64,000 nt of DNA from Podospora pseudocomata (GCF_035222375.1 NC_085888.1:1488001-1552000); one strand, 5' to 3'; shown: positions 35,608 through 49,512, counted from the first letter of the stretch. Notes: generated by a model not told the origin, from the letters alone. A program made the numbers and translations.

Positions 35608-36471
35608 ATGTCTACAATCCCGCGCAGATCAAACTCTACTAATCCCCGTCCAGGGAGCTCTGCCTTCCCCAGAGTCCCCAGGAGCAAGCTTGCGCCCCAG
35701 CCATTAGACCTCAAGCGCTCAAACACCACAGCTGGAACCCAGTCATCTCAACCTCAACAGGAACAGACGTCAAGGTCAACCCCCTACTCGTCATCAGCCA
35801 GGGAACGCATCGACCCCAGAGCACCCCTCTCACCCATCCCATCCTCCGCCGGCTCCCGCTCAACACCGTACTCCTCCAACCTAAAAGAGCGAACCGACCT
35901 CCGCTCTTCCGCAGCCCCCCGACCCCTCCAAACAGCCCAATCCCTCAACCGAAGGCCCTCTAACGCCACAGAAACCACCACAGGCCATAGGCGACGTCCC
36001 TCTCTAGGAGGGGAGTCGATCGGCCAATTCGCCTCCAGCCGGCGCCCTTCAGCACCAGACGGGCACAACCGGCGCCCTTCCGCTTCTCAACAACAGCAGT
36101 CCAGTAACACCCCCCCACGGAGACCCTCGGCACCAACCCATACCCGTCGCCCCTCTGGACCAACCTACCAGCCCCAACCACAACGGCACAATCTTCGTCC
36201 TTCAGCACAGCAACAAAATCATGGGCGGAGGGATGGCGGTGGAGGAGGTGTAGGGGGCAGACCGCCGATAACCCAGCAGGTGGACCAGGCGACAAAGACG
36301 CAGATTAACCAGACTTATGCGGTTACTATGATGGCTAGTCCGTATAACCCTTTGCCGTTCTTTTTGCCGATTCCTTTGGGGATTGCGATGCTTTTGACGC
36401 CGAGCGGGAAGGATGTGAGGGGGGCGGGGCCGGCGCCGATGAGAGCTGGGACTGTGGGTGGGAGGCGGTGA
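35608..36471 (+). CDS. Low-complexity basic protein with RRPS repeats, 287 aa
   Basis: A single uninterrupted frame starts at ATG 35608 (MSTIPRRSNSTNPRPGSSAF). It is rich in Ser, Pro, Arg and Gln and mostly disordered. The motif R-R-P-S recurs at least six times between about residues 115 and 200 (LNRRPSNA, HRRRPSLG, SRRPSAPD, HNRRPSAS, PRRPSAPT, HTRRPSGP), and SRSTPYSS occurs twice earlier. RRPS fits basophilic kinase sites (R-R-x-S). The only ordered stretch is the end, with a hydrophobic segment SPYNPLPFFLPIPLGIAMLLTPSG. Function is not recognised. It may be a lineage-specific protein; reality as a gene rests on length, start context and repeat structure in one frame. Confidence 0.5.
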   Translation: MSTIPRRSNSTNPRPGSSAFPRVPRSKLAPQPLDLKRSNTTAGTQSSQPQQEQTSRSTPYSSSARERIDPRAPLSPIPSSAGSRSTPYSSNLKERTDLRSSAAPRPLQTAQSLNRRPSNATETTTGHRRRPSLGGESIGQFASSRRPSAPDGHNRRPSASQQQQSSNTPPRRPSAPTHTRRPSGPTYQPQPQRHNLRPSAQQQNHGRRDGGGGGVGGRPPITQQVDQATKTQINQTYAVTMMASPYNPLPFFLPIPLGIAMLLTPSGKDVRGAGPAPMRAGTVGGRR

Positions 36472-37135
36472 TTACCTCTCTAAAGGGGTATTCTGGACAT
36501 TCCATGGGGAAGTTTCTGAGTGGATAGGGAGTTGTGCTCCGGGCAGACGGAGTCCTGACAAGTCCAGGCTTATTCTGGTTGTCAGATGGAATTCGGAGGA
36601 GGGTGGATTGGGAGGGAGCCAAGGGAAACCAAGGTCTTCTTGGTGTCTATGAGACTCGAGTCTTTAGAGGGCAACAGCTGGGCATTATGTGATTTAGGAG
36701 GCATTTGGGTCATTGTGTAGACGGCCCTGCGACTATCCGGGCTGTAACTGGCCCTCCATATTATGTCTGCATTTACAGATAGTTAGAAGAAACAGGCACT
36801 CTAGGAACCTCTATTTTTACCTCTCCCTCATGCTAGTCTCGGAACTTTCCTCCCGTCGATCGCGGCCGTGATCGTGAATCTTACCGCCATGTGCCGTCCA
36901 CATTCCAGCCTTTGTCCGTTCAACCCAGGAACCAAATTCCACCGTCTCTACAACCAGACGAAAACCTAAGACATGATCATTTTATTCTCCGTTCCAATCA
37001 TGTCAACCCTCTTTCTTCAAAACAACGAAGTCCCTTTTACAATGGTATAAATCCACCCTCTCGTCGATCATTCCCTTCCTCTCACCTTCTCACCCGTACA
37101 CCACTCTCTCTCTTCACCGTACTGTCCTGCCCAAA
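36472..37135. other. Intergenic region / promoter of the secreted-protein gene
   Basis: 664 bp. The last 120 bp are CT-rich and typical of a leader. No gene is recognised. Confidence 0.5.
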
Positions 37136-37969
37136 ATGCAACTCCTCTCCCTCCTAGCCCTTGGGCTCTCCACAACCCCTTGCCTCGCCGCCGTCGCCGC
37201 CCCGGCCGAAGCAGCCCGCCTCCCGGCCTCAGAAGTCATCCGCAACCTCGAGCTCCTCACCCGCTCCACCCGGGACCTCATCCCGGCTGCCCGTGACCTC
37301 TCCACTCGCGCCGCCGTTCAGTTCAGGGGTATGTTACCCAGTCTTTTCCCCTTTCCCTTAGCCCTTACTAACCTCCCTCAAAGACAACGAACGCGGCCCC
37401 TTCGCAACCGTAGTCGACGGCCTCGAAGACCTCGCCTCCACCGCCACCTCGGACCGCAACTCCATCATCGACGAGGACCGCCGCGGCCGCGAGCCAAAGT
37501 ACACCGGCCGTGACGCCCGCAATATTGACAAGGCTATCAGCGATCTGTTTGACCGGGCCAAGGAGCTGAGTGAGCGTATTGGCGATGAGAGTAGACTTGG
37601 ACGGTTGTTCTCTAACGTTGGGAGCAAGGTGGGACGGGGGTTGGAGAGGTGGGGGGATGCGGTTTATGATGTGAGTAGTAGCTTCTTGAGGGACAGTTGG
37701 GGGTGTTTGGATATTTGCTGACGCTGTGGGGGTAGTTGGCCAAGACGATTGATGAACGCATTGATGGTGGTCTCGAGGCGGGGACTTGGAGGGAGGTGTT
37801 GAGGGTTACGGGGACGATTGACAAGGTTGTTAATGATTATACTAGTGGACGGGTGAGGTTGAGCAGCATCCTTAGGGATATTGGACGGCCGGGGGATAGG
37901 GCTGGGGGGATTAGCATTGATTTGGGGTTGGGGCCTATTGGGTTGAGGCTTGGGCCTGGGAGGGTTTAA
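37136..37969 (+). CDS. Small secreted protein of unknown function, 237 aa
   Basis: Exons are 37136-37328, 37384-37670 and 37736-37969; the introns are 55 and 65 nt with branch sites ACTAAC and GCTGAC. Residues 1-18 (MQLLSLLALGLSTTPCLA) are a signal peptide. The mature protein is helical, charged and without cysteine. It contains VIRNLELLTRSTRDLIPAARDL, then VVDGLEDLASTATSD and AISDLFDRAKELSERIG, and ends with a Gly/Leu-rich segment (IDLGLGPIGLRLGPGRV). There is no enzymatic motif, membrane anchor or GPI signal. It could be a cell-wall-associated or extracellular helical protein. Splicing is well supported because each exon continues the same amphipathic pattern. Confidence 0.75.
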
Positions 37970-38136
37970 AGGGGGGGTTGGTTGTTGGGGAAATAGGTAG
38001 GAGGGATGGTAACAAGGGGTAAGGTGGGATAGTTTGAAGCACAACTTGTACTGTTTTTTTTTTTTGGTCCTTTTTAATAGTATACACAAGTTACAGAACC
38101 AACAATGATACACCCAAGAAGATTGATGACGAAACA

Positions 38137-39467
38137 CTACAACATCACAAACCTCGCCCCATCCTCACTCCCCATCTCAGACTCACACAAATCAATCGCA
38201 AATTTCAACCCACCTACACCCACCGTGCAATCCCTCTCCAGCTTCTCCAATATCGCCCTCTTCGGATTACTCTTCAGCTCCTTCTCCCTCTTCTCCCTCG
38301 CTTGACCAACCTCTTCGGTCGGACACCACAACCTAAGGTCTACAGATTTCCTTCTCCAGCTGCCTCCACGCGTCTCACCAGAAGACGGCCACTTCCCCAG
38401 TGTAGGACTAGTCTCCATCTCGGCCTCCGGGACCGGACTTCCAGCGGTGGACTTACTGGCCTCCAAGAACTCTTCCACGAGGTAGGTCTTCCCTGCATTT
38501 GGGAAAGGTGGGAGACGTGGCCCCCACTGGTCCTCGTCAACCCAGTCCTCGTGAGGGAGCACCACCGCCGCGGATTGAAATTTGCTCTCTTTTGGCAACT
38601 TGTACTTTTTTCTCTTGAGAGCGGAGTCCAAGGCGCAGCGGAGATTCCCTGCCTTTCGCCTGCGGATGTAGCCGCTCGTGTGGATCAGGGCGGTTTCGCT
38701 GGCGATGTAGCGCGAGACGCGGAGGATGAAGATGGATACGTCGTTGTCGGGGGCGTTTTTGAAGAATCCATCACAGCGGACGATGGCGCGCTCCCTGTTG
38801 CATGACACAGAGTTAGTAGAAACTGGTGAAGAGTTGCAAAGGTGCCTTTCAAGTTACAACTTACCGATCGTACGAGTCAAGTTCGTAATCACCTCCCACC
38901 AAGGGGAAGTACTGTAACTGGTCCTCCTTTTTCTTTCGGCCAGTGGCTCGCTTCTTGGTGGCTGGGGCAGCGGTAGTAGGAGCTACTTTGCGCTTTGCTG
39001 CCCTGGAGGGTTGGACTCGCGTTGGGGCTTGAACTTTATCTGTGCTCGAGCGTGGAGGTAGCAGACAGTCTACGCCGTCTGGTTCTGAGAGACCGCAATA
39101 GACTCTTGTCCCGGGATTTTCTCCGCGCGCCTGGTGCCACGTTCGGCCGTCAGCATTACTGCGCTACTCGCAAGATGTGATTCAACAATTGGTACAATAC
39201 CCTCTTGTGGTCTTCCAGCAAGAGGACACGGTCGATCTCCGCCTTATACCAGGCCTTGACTCGGTTGTAGAACTCGTCTCGTGAGTATACCTCGCCCTTC
39301 TTAAGGGCGAGCAAGTCGTGTTTCACGTCATCTATACCGCCAGTGTGGTACTTGAGAGGCGAGTTCGTGGTGTTGCCCGACTCTTCGACCTCGCTGGCAA
39401 CCTTGGCGAAATTCCATGTTGGCGTGGGAAGAGGCGTCGTTTTTCTTCCTGCTCCTTTAGGACCCAT
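38137..39467 (-). CDS. Unknown nuclear-type basic protein, 396 aa
   Basis: Exons on the minus strand are 39467-39201, 39130-38865 and 38794-38137; both introns are 70 nt, and the donors are GTATTG and GTAAGT. The N-terminus reads MGPKGAGRKTTPLPTPTW. A segment DEFYNRVKAWYKAEIDRVLLLEDHKR joins ARGENPGTRVYCGLSEPDG across intron 1. A Lys/Arg-rich stretch (ATKKRATGRKKKEDQ) resembles a nuclear localisation signal. The third exon continues YDRERAIVRCDGFFKNAPDNDVSIFILRVSRYI and ends in a charged tail. No known domain is recognised. It is convergent with the secreted-protein gene, 167 bp apart. The exon 1-2 junction is the least certain part, although it is the only one that keeps exon 2 open. Confidence 0.65.
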
Positions 39468-42400
39468 CGTGTGATGCTGAAAAAGGTTCGTTGGACTTGT
39501 TGAACTATCACGAGGGAGAGACTGGTGGGAAACAGATACCAGCAAGCTTACAGTATGTTCAAAAACGCAAAGGATGACCTGAAGTCTGAGTCCAGCTGTT
39601 TTGTTTCTTGAGGTCAGAGTCAGAATCACCACAATGAAAAATCGGGGGTTCGCAAGTCCCCGAGGGTTGACAAAGTCTCTCTGCCCAGGGTAAACAAAGA
39701 AACATAACGCGGCAGGTGTCTTTATGCTACTTAGGTAGCCAGCCACAACACTAACACTGTTGCAAGTCTGAACAAAAGGAGGGCAAACTTCATTGTTCTC
39801 TCGTCTTCAAAGATTCAAAATCAAGTCCCCGAGGCTGACACAACTTTGAGGAGGACCTTTGGTTCAGGGGTAAAAAGGGGTAACCACAACATCGACAAGA
39901 GCATCTCATCGCCAAGTATCATTGAAGCGCATCATTCTCGCTGAGACGGCAGTAGACGACGTTTGCTCTTTCTGCATCTGAGCTGGATCTGTGAGACGTT
40001 GTGGCAGTCGCCTCGTGCCCCAGTCAATCAAATACTAACATCTTTGGACTCGATGTCGTGAATAACCCACCATGCTCACAATAACTCATACATACTGCCT
40101 TTCCGAATCTGCACATCATACCAAAAGCTGCTTTGTTGTTGATGTGACACTTAGCCCTTGAAGTCAACAGTGCTAACTTTGTTTCCGCGCTCTTTTGTTG
40201 AGTCGTCCATACCGTCCCTAGATCAAACTGCAGGGGTGTAATAGATCGACATTCGACACCCCTCTCGCTGCCTAGGTACACAACTCCATGGGTGCCTAGA
40301 CGATCGGAATCAGCACTAAACACCGACGGCTAACATGAATGCCAGCCAACACTGTCACATGTGCTACATATAGCCGGGTTATGGGTTCCGCATGTCACAC
40401 CGTCTATTACTACAAGGGTCAGCAATCACACCATCTAGCTCTTATCTTGCCAATTTCCAAACAGTCTTTTTTTCTTCTTCTTGCTTTTTAACCCCTAAAG
40501 TCACCATCATCCGACTGCATCAGACTCGGACGAGATGAGCCGAATCGATCTGCCCTTCAGCCGCCGAAGTCTGCATTCATCTCAAAGGACCACAGTCAAC
40601 CCGCGCCCTGTAGTAGGGTAGATGTAGAACCTGTGCTCCCCTGATATAATTGCGTATAATATCGAGGGCGTACTCTCGGGCCGCCGCCGCTGATGAGTTG
40701 CCAGTACAGTCACAACAGAAACCAATCAAAGAAGGGGGCGACGATCCGGCGTATATCGTGTTTCCGTCATGTTGCATTGCATATCATCACATAAACCATA
40801 TCCTATCAGGGACATTGCACAAGACCAAGGCTCTTCTCCGTGACAGCTGTTGGCGCACTCTGCCTCGTGCCCGATACCAGTGTCGCTATGCATCGGACTT
40901 ATGACCTCCACATTCAATAGTTGATGCAGTGCTTTACGACCAAGACCGCCCAGAGTGTAGAAAGACAGCCAGGCCCGTTCCTTCTGCAGCAGGTTACAGA
41001 TGAAAGTGGGTGGTTGGTTGGACGGGTGGGTAACACGGCATGTAAATCCATCCGTCTCCTAACATCTTGGCTAGGACCTGAACTCAGGACCCAAACTCGG
41101 ACTGGGATGGATTTGGACCTACACGGAGTTCTGGCTGGAACCTTGTGGACATCTCGTGGAACCACTCTGTGAGAAACAGGGACCTATGAAGCCACTATGC
41201 ACGTAAACACACATCCTGTGCGTGTGCGAATGAGTCCGCTCGTGTACTCTATCTGTGACAGCTGCGGCGCAGCCTGTGCTACCTGAAAATGGTCGAGGGG
41301 CAATCACTCTGTACACAAATTTCGATTTGACCAAAGACAACACGACATCGGACGAGGTACAACAAAGGGCAGAGATTGATTGTCGAGAATGAAACTAGAA
41401 ACAGCATCGAGACGGGCGTAGGAATGTAGCATGCCATCACATGCAAAACAAGAGCAAAACAAAGGGCCCATTACCACATAAGCACCAAGTCGTCCAGGCA
41501 GGAATAAGAAAAAGAGAAAAGTCCGAGTTATCATCCACCTTTACTCCATATGGGAAGGGTAAGATGCCCCCCACCCCTCCCACCAGAGTTCACAAAAGGA
41601 AGCGCGTACTCCGTACACTCCACCATTTATCTAGGCCCGGAAGCTGACATCCTGAGGTGATGCCATGCTGCAACAAACCCTTGGCCACGTAGACTGCGCC
41701 GCACACCTTCTCCTTCTCCGATTTCTCGGTCTCGCATAATCCCTCCCCAATCGACCTATCAAGACTCCAGCAAGTGACACTAGATTGCCCCATTCTTTTT
41801 TTGATCTCTAATGCTGCCGGCATGTATACCTGGAAGCAGTGCCACACACCGACAGCACCGCCGAGTGGAAAAAACCTACCGAGATCGCATTATCATTGCG
41901 GCAATGCGTATATCCCAATCCAGCCATAAGAAGAACATTTGATGATGATTGTGGCCGCCTTGCAAGAGACCCCTACCACAGGGGGGTCGTGTGCCCCGTG
42001 GAGGGGTGTATTCTCGCATGTCAGGCTGTAGAAAGTTTGCCCCGGATGGGTACAGACTGGATTGAACAATCTGTATGTCTGGTACGTGTCTATAATCCCG
42101 ATACCACGCAGCCAATGTCCATCGAGCCAAGTAAGATGAGCGATCATGACTGATCCCCATATCAGCAATGAACAGAATCATGCCAGTTGCTTACAACCAA
42201 ACCCGCAACACTACATATACACACATGAATCACGATATGACACCATCCAGTCCCGTATTCTGGAAAAGATGACGCTATTCCCAATCACTTCAACCCCAGT
42301 TCGGGAATAACACCCGAAACATGGGAACTGCAAGACACGTGTGCAAGCCTCCAGTCCTTGTCACCCTAGCTCACCGTCAAGGTTGCATGTGTTAATTTCC

Positions 42401-45400
42401 GGAAAGAGAAGGATCGCGAGCCAAAATGCATCGTCCATGTTCATGTTCGCCAGTTCGGACCCCGGCTTCGGCTGGCTTGCGACTCCCACCACCCAAGAAA
42501 AACAATTCATGATTTTTAAATATCGCCAAGCAAACCCCATTCGGTTGTCGGCATCCAACTGGGGGGGGTCTAGCTCTGCTGCTCTAGCTACACGATGGTA
42601 ACCCAGACTGTACAACGGATCGTACACATGGGCTTTTGATAATTTCTTGGGTCATATTGCCACATGGTGACCTTGTCCAGATAGATATGAGATTGCCGCA
42701 CTGTGTGCGTGCTATCAATTTGAACAAGATCGCAATGACCCAACGGCTGGAGAGCTGGAAAAAGAATCTATCGAATACCAAGACCAATGCCTTTGACTCC
42801 GCGGCCCCCAAATCCAGTTAGACAACGTCCAAACGTTTCAATCCTCAGCCCAGGTCCTCATTCCTTCCACAAGTTCAGCGCCGCCAGTCTGGGTAGACAT
42901 GGATGCGGGTGGTTGGTGTGGATGACACCAAGGTCTTGGCTAGCAGTGAAAAAAAAAGGAAGATGACACGATTACAAAAAGCGCTAAACAAAGAGCCGAT
43001 TTTGGGAGCATTGATTACCCAAGTCGACGCTAGCAGAGATTTTGGCTGGTGCTGACTAGACCACTGCCAACTACGGAGTCGAGAAATGCTACGGTATATC
43101 CGAATCCCGAAATAGCAGCTTCCCTGATTTGTTTTTGTCGATACAATCGTGAAGATATGATCCGAGAGGAGGAGGGGTCCTGGTCTCGGCCTCCTGTCGG
43201 GCGCCGCCGGCGGACTCTCCGGACGAGTCGCAAGAACGCAAAAGAAAAAAAAAGACGCCAACGGAATCTCCAACATTGCCCTAGTCCGGCCTAGCGCGTC
43301 CCGACTATGGCCTCATGCCCTGTCCCTGTCTCTCCTCCTTCCTCCGGTCTCGAAGGATTCCGTGAACAAAGTTCCCGTCGGGGGTGGTCTATGTGGCCAG
43401 CTCCTTTGGGCCAGGTCATCATCTTCACCTTCCCTTTCCCATGACCGCTGACATCTTCTAGATATCCAAATGATATCGCTTTGCCCAGGAAACAAGAAGA
43501 TTATTATTATCAACGCCATGACTCCCCGTGATGATGGCGCCTCCAACACCTACCCACCTGCATGAGGAGAACATGTGGACCAGACCAGATAGAAACAGTC
43601 ACTCGCGCGCGCTCCAAATCTCCCCCCCCAAATGAATGGCTCCGTCTTGCATATCACATTGGTCACGTTTTCCCCTCCACAGACCAACTAGAATACTGTA
43701 AACCTCAAAACATTCTTGTTTTCTTCGATCCGCGGGTGCGCGGCTGGCAAGTCATCAGTTCAACCTATAGCTGCATCAAGCTGAGCTGTCACTCCTGTAA
43801 TTGGCTGTTTAATTGTCCATGTGATAGTGGCCAATCTCTCCCCGGCCAATGCTTATCGTATATTTTTTTTGCTGTCCTCTGTTCAGTTGCGGGATTTTAG
43901 GGTCATAAAAAATTGGGGTTTGGGGTGGGAAATCTGATATCAATATGATGCGGTGTGTCCCAGATACGAAAAGACCAATGCACTGCGTTAGGGTTCTAGC
44001 CAGCCAGCCAGCCACATGTCAAAAAGTGACGGTGTGCTTTCGCACTGTTTCGGGTGGCTGGACTATGGAATAGAATCTCCCAGAAAGAAGAAAAAGAAAA
44101 AAAACTTTGTGTAGTGTAGTAAGGTACTTTGATCGTTGGTAGACAAACGCCACCATGAGAGGAACCGCAGATTAGTAGATGGCGGGGGACTGGAGTGTTA
44201 TAATCTAGCTCGGCGGTTCCGGGCCGAGCTACCGGACTTTGCTGCAGTGGCTACTATGAGTCGAGCGACGTCTACGATTAGGCAGGTAGGTTTGAACGTT
44301 TGGTGCCTTGGTCTATCGGCTGAAACCTTGTTTTTTTTTCTTTTCGGTGCGGAGGTACATGGCGAGTTGATTATTACTTCGCCCCGACCGCGATGCTGCC
44401 TTTTTTGGGGAGAAGTAACGCTTGCCGGGAATGGAATGCGGTCTGCAAGGAAACTCAATAAACTAAGCAGGCATACTTTGGATCCCAGGCTCTTCCATCG
44501 GCAGTATGCACAAGCTGGAGAAGTGCATCAAAAACGATGACTCAAGACCCCCAGCATAATGATGATGCATCACATCAAACTGCCACTCACTCCGCCCGCA
44601 CGCACAACACATCATAGGGTAGATATATGCAGAACCCACCCAGAACCATATCATCATATCTACCATAGATATGCGGATAGGCGGCAGTTATATGACTTTG
44701 GATGATAACCCAATGACGGCACCTCACTTGAAGATATGTTACACCCTGTCCACACACAAACCTCTGCAGACGCCTTAGAGTAAAGGATAATGTCCCCCCC
44801 CCCACATGCACATCTAGAAACCAAGAATACAGGGTACAACCTCGGACTTTTCCCAATCTTGTAGCCATCATCCGAGTTTCTTCGGCCCATGCTATCTCCA
44901 TCGAGTACCTATACTTCCATCTCCTACACCCGAGTTCTATCGGCTCATCGCACTGGCCTGATCGGATCGATCAATCCCGCCAAGCGACATTATTATCAGT
45001 ATTGAAAGGGTTCGGACCTTGTGAAACTCAACACCCCCCCTGTGCCCGCATCACACCAACCAGTATCTTTCTCTGTGTTTCTGTGAGATCAGAAGGACTC
45101 GGCATCGTGTACTACGCATACAGACAGCAAATGTTCAATCTTGTTGTGCGAGGGGATCGCTTTCTAGAACGGGAGCAAAACAAACAGATGATGGTGTTAG
45201 TGCTACGCTTTCATTCCAGCCCCGTACCGTGTGAGTTACAAGTTGCAAGTAAACCGACAAACGAAACGACCAACAAGCGCATCATAATATACCCTCATCA
45301 AACGGATTTGCCGTCTTTAAGAATGCCAGCACCCCAACTTGACACCGACTCGGCTCCCGACCGTTCATTCTTCGCGTGCGTACCCCCGTGCGGCCTGCGG

Positions 45401-48400
45401 ACGAAAACCCCTACCCAGAGGAGATAACCCCAACTCCGGCAGTTGTTGGGCCACAGCCACGCTTTGTATGTGTGAGAGTTGGTGTTACAATAGCCCGCCC
45501 GTGCTGTGCTGCATGAAATTTGTCTTTCCAGCGGTAAGGTAAGGGTTGAACCAACACAAATCTTACAATCAACAAGTTGCCGCTGCCAAGTGCCCGAGCA
45601 TAAGATCAAATATTGGCTTTTGAGCCAAGAAGAGGGGGGCAGAAGAAGGTCTTTGCTTGAATGATAGCGGTCTCTGACTCGGTGTGTTGGAACCAACAGC
45701 CCTTGGCTTCGCGGTCCAGACTAGACTAGGGGATTTTTCTTTCAGTTGCTATGTTTATGCCAGCTCAGATGCAGGAAGGCAAACGGACGGGATATATCAT
45801 CTAAAAATTCCGGACAGACTCAGGGGATAATGATAACGACAATGGGCTAGCAGGCGTAACAGCGATGGCGCAATCACCAACGACATTTGCTGTAGTAGCT
45901 GTCGAATCATATGCCCCCTTTCGGACTAACATCATCGAGATCGTGTGATCCCTGCGGTTGGCCCCAAGCCCAGGGTGTGGACCTACTGCGAGAAGAAGAA
46001 TGGCAGCTGCACACGTTTTGGTGGCTCGGGTATAGCAGATAAAGTCTCAACTGGTGGCGTTTACACGCATCTATCCATCCTCTTGGTCGCACATGAGCCT
46101 ATCAAGAGATGGGTTGGTTCTCCCTGAGGTACTGGCATGTTTTGTTCCCACTTTTATTGTATTAGGTTTCGTTTTTTTGTGTGTGTTGTTGGTGTCAAAT
46201 TGTGACGTTGTGTTGGCTGGTCTCACTGTGCGACCAAGCACTGTGAATATGCCCAAAGTGCGCACAAAATCTCTCCTTTCAGAATAGGGGTGGCGCAGGG
46301 GGTGTCTTGGTTATGCTGGATTGATATGGGGATATTTTGCTTATGACACAGATCCGGATTGAGGTTGATCGTGGGTTTGAGTTGGAGGTTACATGCAGTG
46401 ATGGTTAATTCTATTCTCTTAGGTAGGTATGATCAAGAGGAAGTGGAATCTGATTGTGCATCGAGCTGGAATCCAGTCTTGATACAATGTTAAAGGCGTA
46501 GATGAATGAAGATATCTCGCGCGTCGCCAGCATGGCATGTGATGCCAAAACCCATCTGCGGAAGCAGCCGAGTTGTACGTACAATTTTACACAATCTTTT
46601 TCCCCCTCTCGCAAGAAGCAGCATCCCTGTCAAGGGATTTTCCACGTTTCCTTCCTTTGACGTTTACCGATGAAACTGTTAATCCCGGTAGTGCAACCCC
46701 TGCCTCGGTGTGTCAGATATGCTTCCAAGCTCTCCCTGCGAGCACATGTGGTAAACATGCCGTAAGTGGTGGTTCAAAGGTGGCGGATGTGGCTTGTTCT
46801 CGTACAAGCATTCGTAGTCGGACCCCTATTTCCGGATTTTTTTTTTCGAAACCTCGTGTTGCCCCAAAGCTGGTACCCTACCCGAAGCGCTGCATGCCAG
46901 ATGTTCGAGACAGTTGCCCCAAGCGAACAGTGCCTCCGAACAATAACGGGGGGACGCAACGTTCTCTTGATTTTCCTTACAAAATCGGAGGGGTTTGTTG
47001 CCAAGGTCACCGAGATTCAGTATGTGTAGCTCAGTCATCGATGGTGGCATTTCTGACATCCTGCAAATGTCAGATGCGAACGGAAGTGGGAATTACGCGG
47101 GACCGAGAATATCAGTAATCATGATCAGATACTCGTACAATCGTGTCTGACTGGCTCATCGAGATCTTAGTAAATATACTATCACCATTGGGCACCGATT
47201 AATCCACTTATTGGCGTGCGTGCATAGTCGGTGCATCTCGGGCTCTCAGCTTCACCATGTTGGGGATGAATGGATGATGCATGCCGGGTTTACGTTATAC
47301 CCGACTCAACAGCCGGCTAGTTGTCTCACCGTCCGCTAGAGCTTCCAGATATCTCAACAAAGTTTGCTGATATGGTCCCTTTTTGTTGCCTCCTAGAAAT
47401 CAATCTTTTGTTCTGGTGGCACCGAGTCAGTTCTGTGGCGCCACGGTTCATCACCGGACTTTCCCATCTCCACTCAAGGGGCGAGTACTACCACGCCCCT
47501 GCCCCTGCTGGCGAAGCTTGCGCGTTTCGGGCTTTTGGTCCAATCCTCTGGGTCCCGACCAAGCTGATGATGGAACTGTAGTGTCGTAGTCCGACTCCGG
47601 CTGGTGTCGGATCCCAGCATCAAGTGTTTTTGTCTTGTTGTGTTGTTATCATGCCAGTGGTGTTTTGCGAGCGCGACGAAAAGGAGGAGAGCGGATGGAT
47701 GTGATATCGACGGGAGCAATCAAAGCCCAATGGCGCGCGAGATGCAGCTTGTCGGGCTATATATTGGTGGCGTCATGTACATCGCCAAAATGATAGGTCT
47801 AGCTAGTGGAACCGTCATGGTGACTGGTTGGGCCGATACGACTTGCTCATACGAGCGAGTACCGCATGACAAAAGTATCAGCGCTTGTGTCGCCCTCCTC
47901 AGCTTGCAACAAATCAGCGGCGTCGCTATCACCCAATCTACTTCCGTACCCCGAGTACATACACACTACAGTCACCACGTAATCCGAGGTAATGGCATCA
48001 TTGGACCCACGATCCACACAAGACGCGAGGAACTAGTCCCGTGGTTCGGTCCAGCTCGCTTGGTGCACCCTCCCCTTCTCTAAAAGGCTCCCCTGCAGGC
48101 GTGGATTGGTTATGCGGCGTCTGGGCGCACCTTGCTTATGCGGCTTTGGATAGCCTCTCATGGCAGACTCTTGGCTGCATGGTCCAAGGTTCTGCCTGAG
48201 CTGTTTATGATTTCTTGCTTTGTCAGAGTGACACAGGTAACTAATCGCGACAAGATCATAGAGAGGGCATGGCACGAATCGATATGCCGTACGCACGTAC
48301 CGTCGGCACATAGTAGAGACAGGGATGGCGAATAGCCGCGGGCTCAGAGATGTTTAGAGACTATGGGGGGTGAAACACCCGATGGCGACGGGTTTGGCGA

Positions 48401-49487
48401 TGAAGATCAGCAGTTTTGGTTTCGGAAAGGGGTTAGACGGGAACGCTACTCACTGCCCTTCTGCGACAAGGCAATTACCTAGAGGCCGGCAGTGATGAAG
48501 ATATTCGACGATAGTGTCAAGGAACGACAATGATGAATGCGGGGGGTGGATGACTGAATGACACTTTGGATGGATCGTGGCTGGAGCCTAACAGGTAAGA
48601 AGAAATACAAAATCCCCCCGCTGGCATCAATTAGATCGGAGCTGGGCGCGCACCAAATTGCCATGCCGGGACTTTGAGGGTGGATCAGTTCGCATTTCTG
48701 GGAGTCGCATGGATCGGCTTTTGTTTTTTTGAAAAGGTGTCATCAGGATCCATCTCCATGAGAGCCCAGGTCGGGTGTTGCATGATTGAAATGAACAAAA
48801 GGGAGAGAGAAATGGAAGGAGGCCGACTAGATGCTCCATTTTTTTTTGTTGTTGTCTTGTGTCCCTTTGATGATCTGAGTCAAAATATTCGAGAGAGGGA
48901 CGGGAGCAACTGCAGATATCATCACACCCGACGGTGCTGGTGCTGCTGGGAGAGCAGGGGCCTGCTAGGGGGCTCCTGGTGGTCCGGAACACCTGTTTAG
49001 CGCCAATCTTATACTGTCACGACCCCTGTCGCCCTGGTCGCTAGTTTTTACGCCAACCGCTCAGATCGAGCCTAGGCGCGTTGCTGGACTGCGCCTTCAG
49101 CACTGTGTGGCCCCGTCGTACCAAAGATGCCAGGCACTTTACACACCACTTGCTCCACTCACCCCCCCTGTTCTAATAATATTCTCTAATCTGTTTCGCT
49201 ATTTCGCTATCTACTACTTGCTCCCTGCACCACGAAGCTTTGCCTCGACTCCCGCTTTCCTCTGGTTTACACTTTTACACCTTCCATTACACTTTCTCCA
49301 TCCCCCACACCTCACCACCACCTCACACCTTCACCACCTGCCATCATCACCTCTCATTCACTTCCAACGATACACACCCTCCCACTCCCCATCTAGAGGT
49401 AGTAGTTCGTGTTGTTTCTACTCGCCCTCGCTACAACAAAGAGGTGAGAGACAGTCGACTACCGATCGCATGTATAGCGTGTAGTTG
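39468..49487. other. 10 kb region without supported genes
   Basis: I read both strands and found no conserved motif, no chain of exons and no tRNA, rRNA or snRNA. The open frames (up to 181 codons, 46573-47118) overlap others on both strands and have no splice logic. Base composition is balanced rather than AT-rich, so strong repeat-induced mutation is not evident. Many poly-T and poly-C runs are present. The last kilobase becomes pyrimidine-rich and belongs to the leader or promoter of the 1134-residue gene. Confidence 0.55.
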
Positions 49488-49512
49488 TTTTTTTTTTTTT
49501 TTTTTTTTTTTT
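49488..49512 (+). repeat. Poly-T tract (25 T)
   Basis: Uninterrupted T25 in the leader/promoter of the 1134-residue gene. Poly(dT) tracts exclude nucleosomes in fungal promoters. Confidence 0.9.

Noticed and set aside
39640-39670. GGGGTTCGCAAGTCCCC resembling a tRNA T-arm
   Set aside because: The loop does not fit TTCRANY and no acceptor or anticodon stem flanks it.
46573-47118. 181-codon plus-strand frame in the gene-poor block
   Set aside because: Despite several cysteines there is no signal peptide, no regular spacing and overlapping open frames on both strands.
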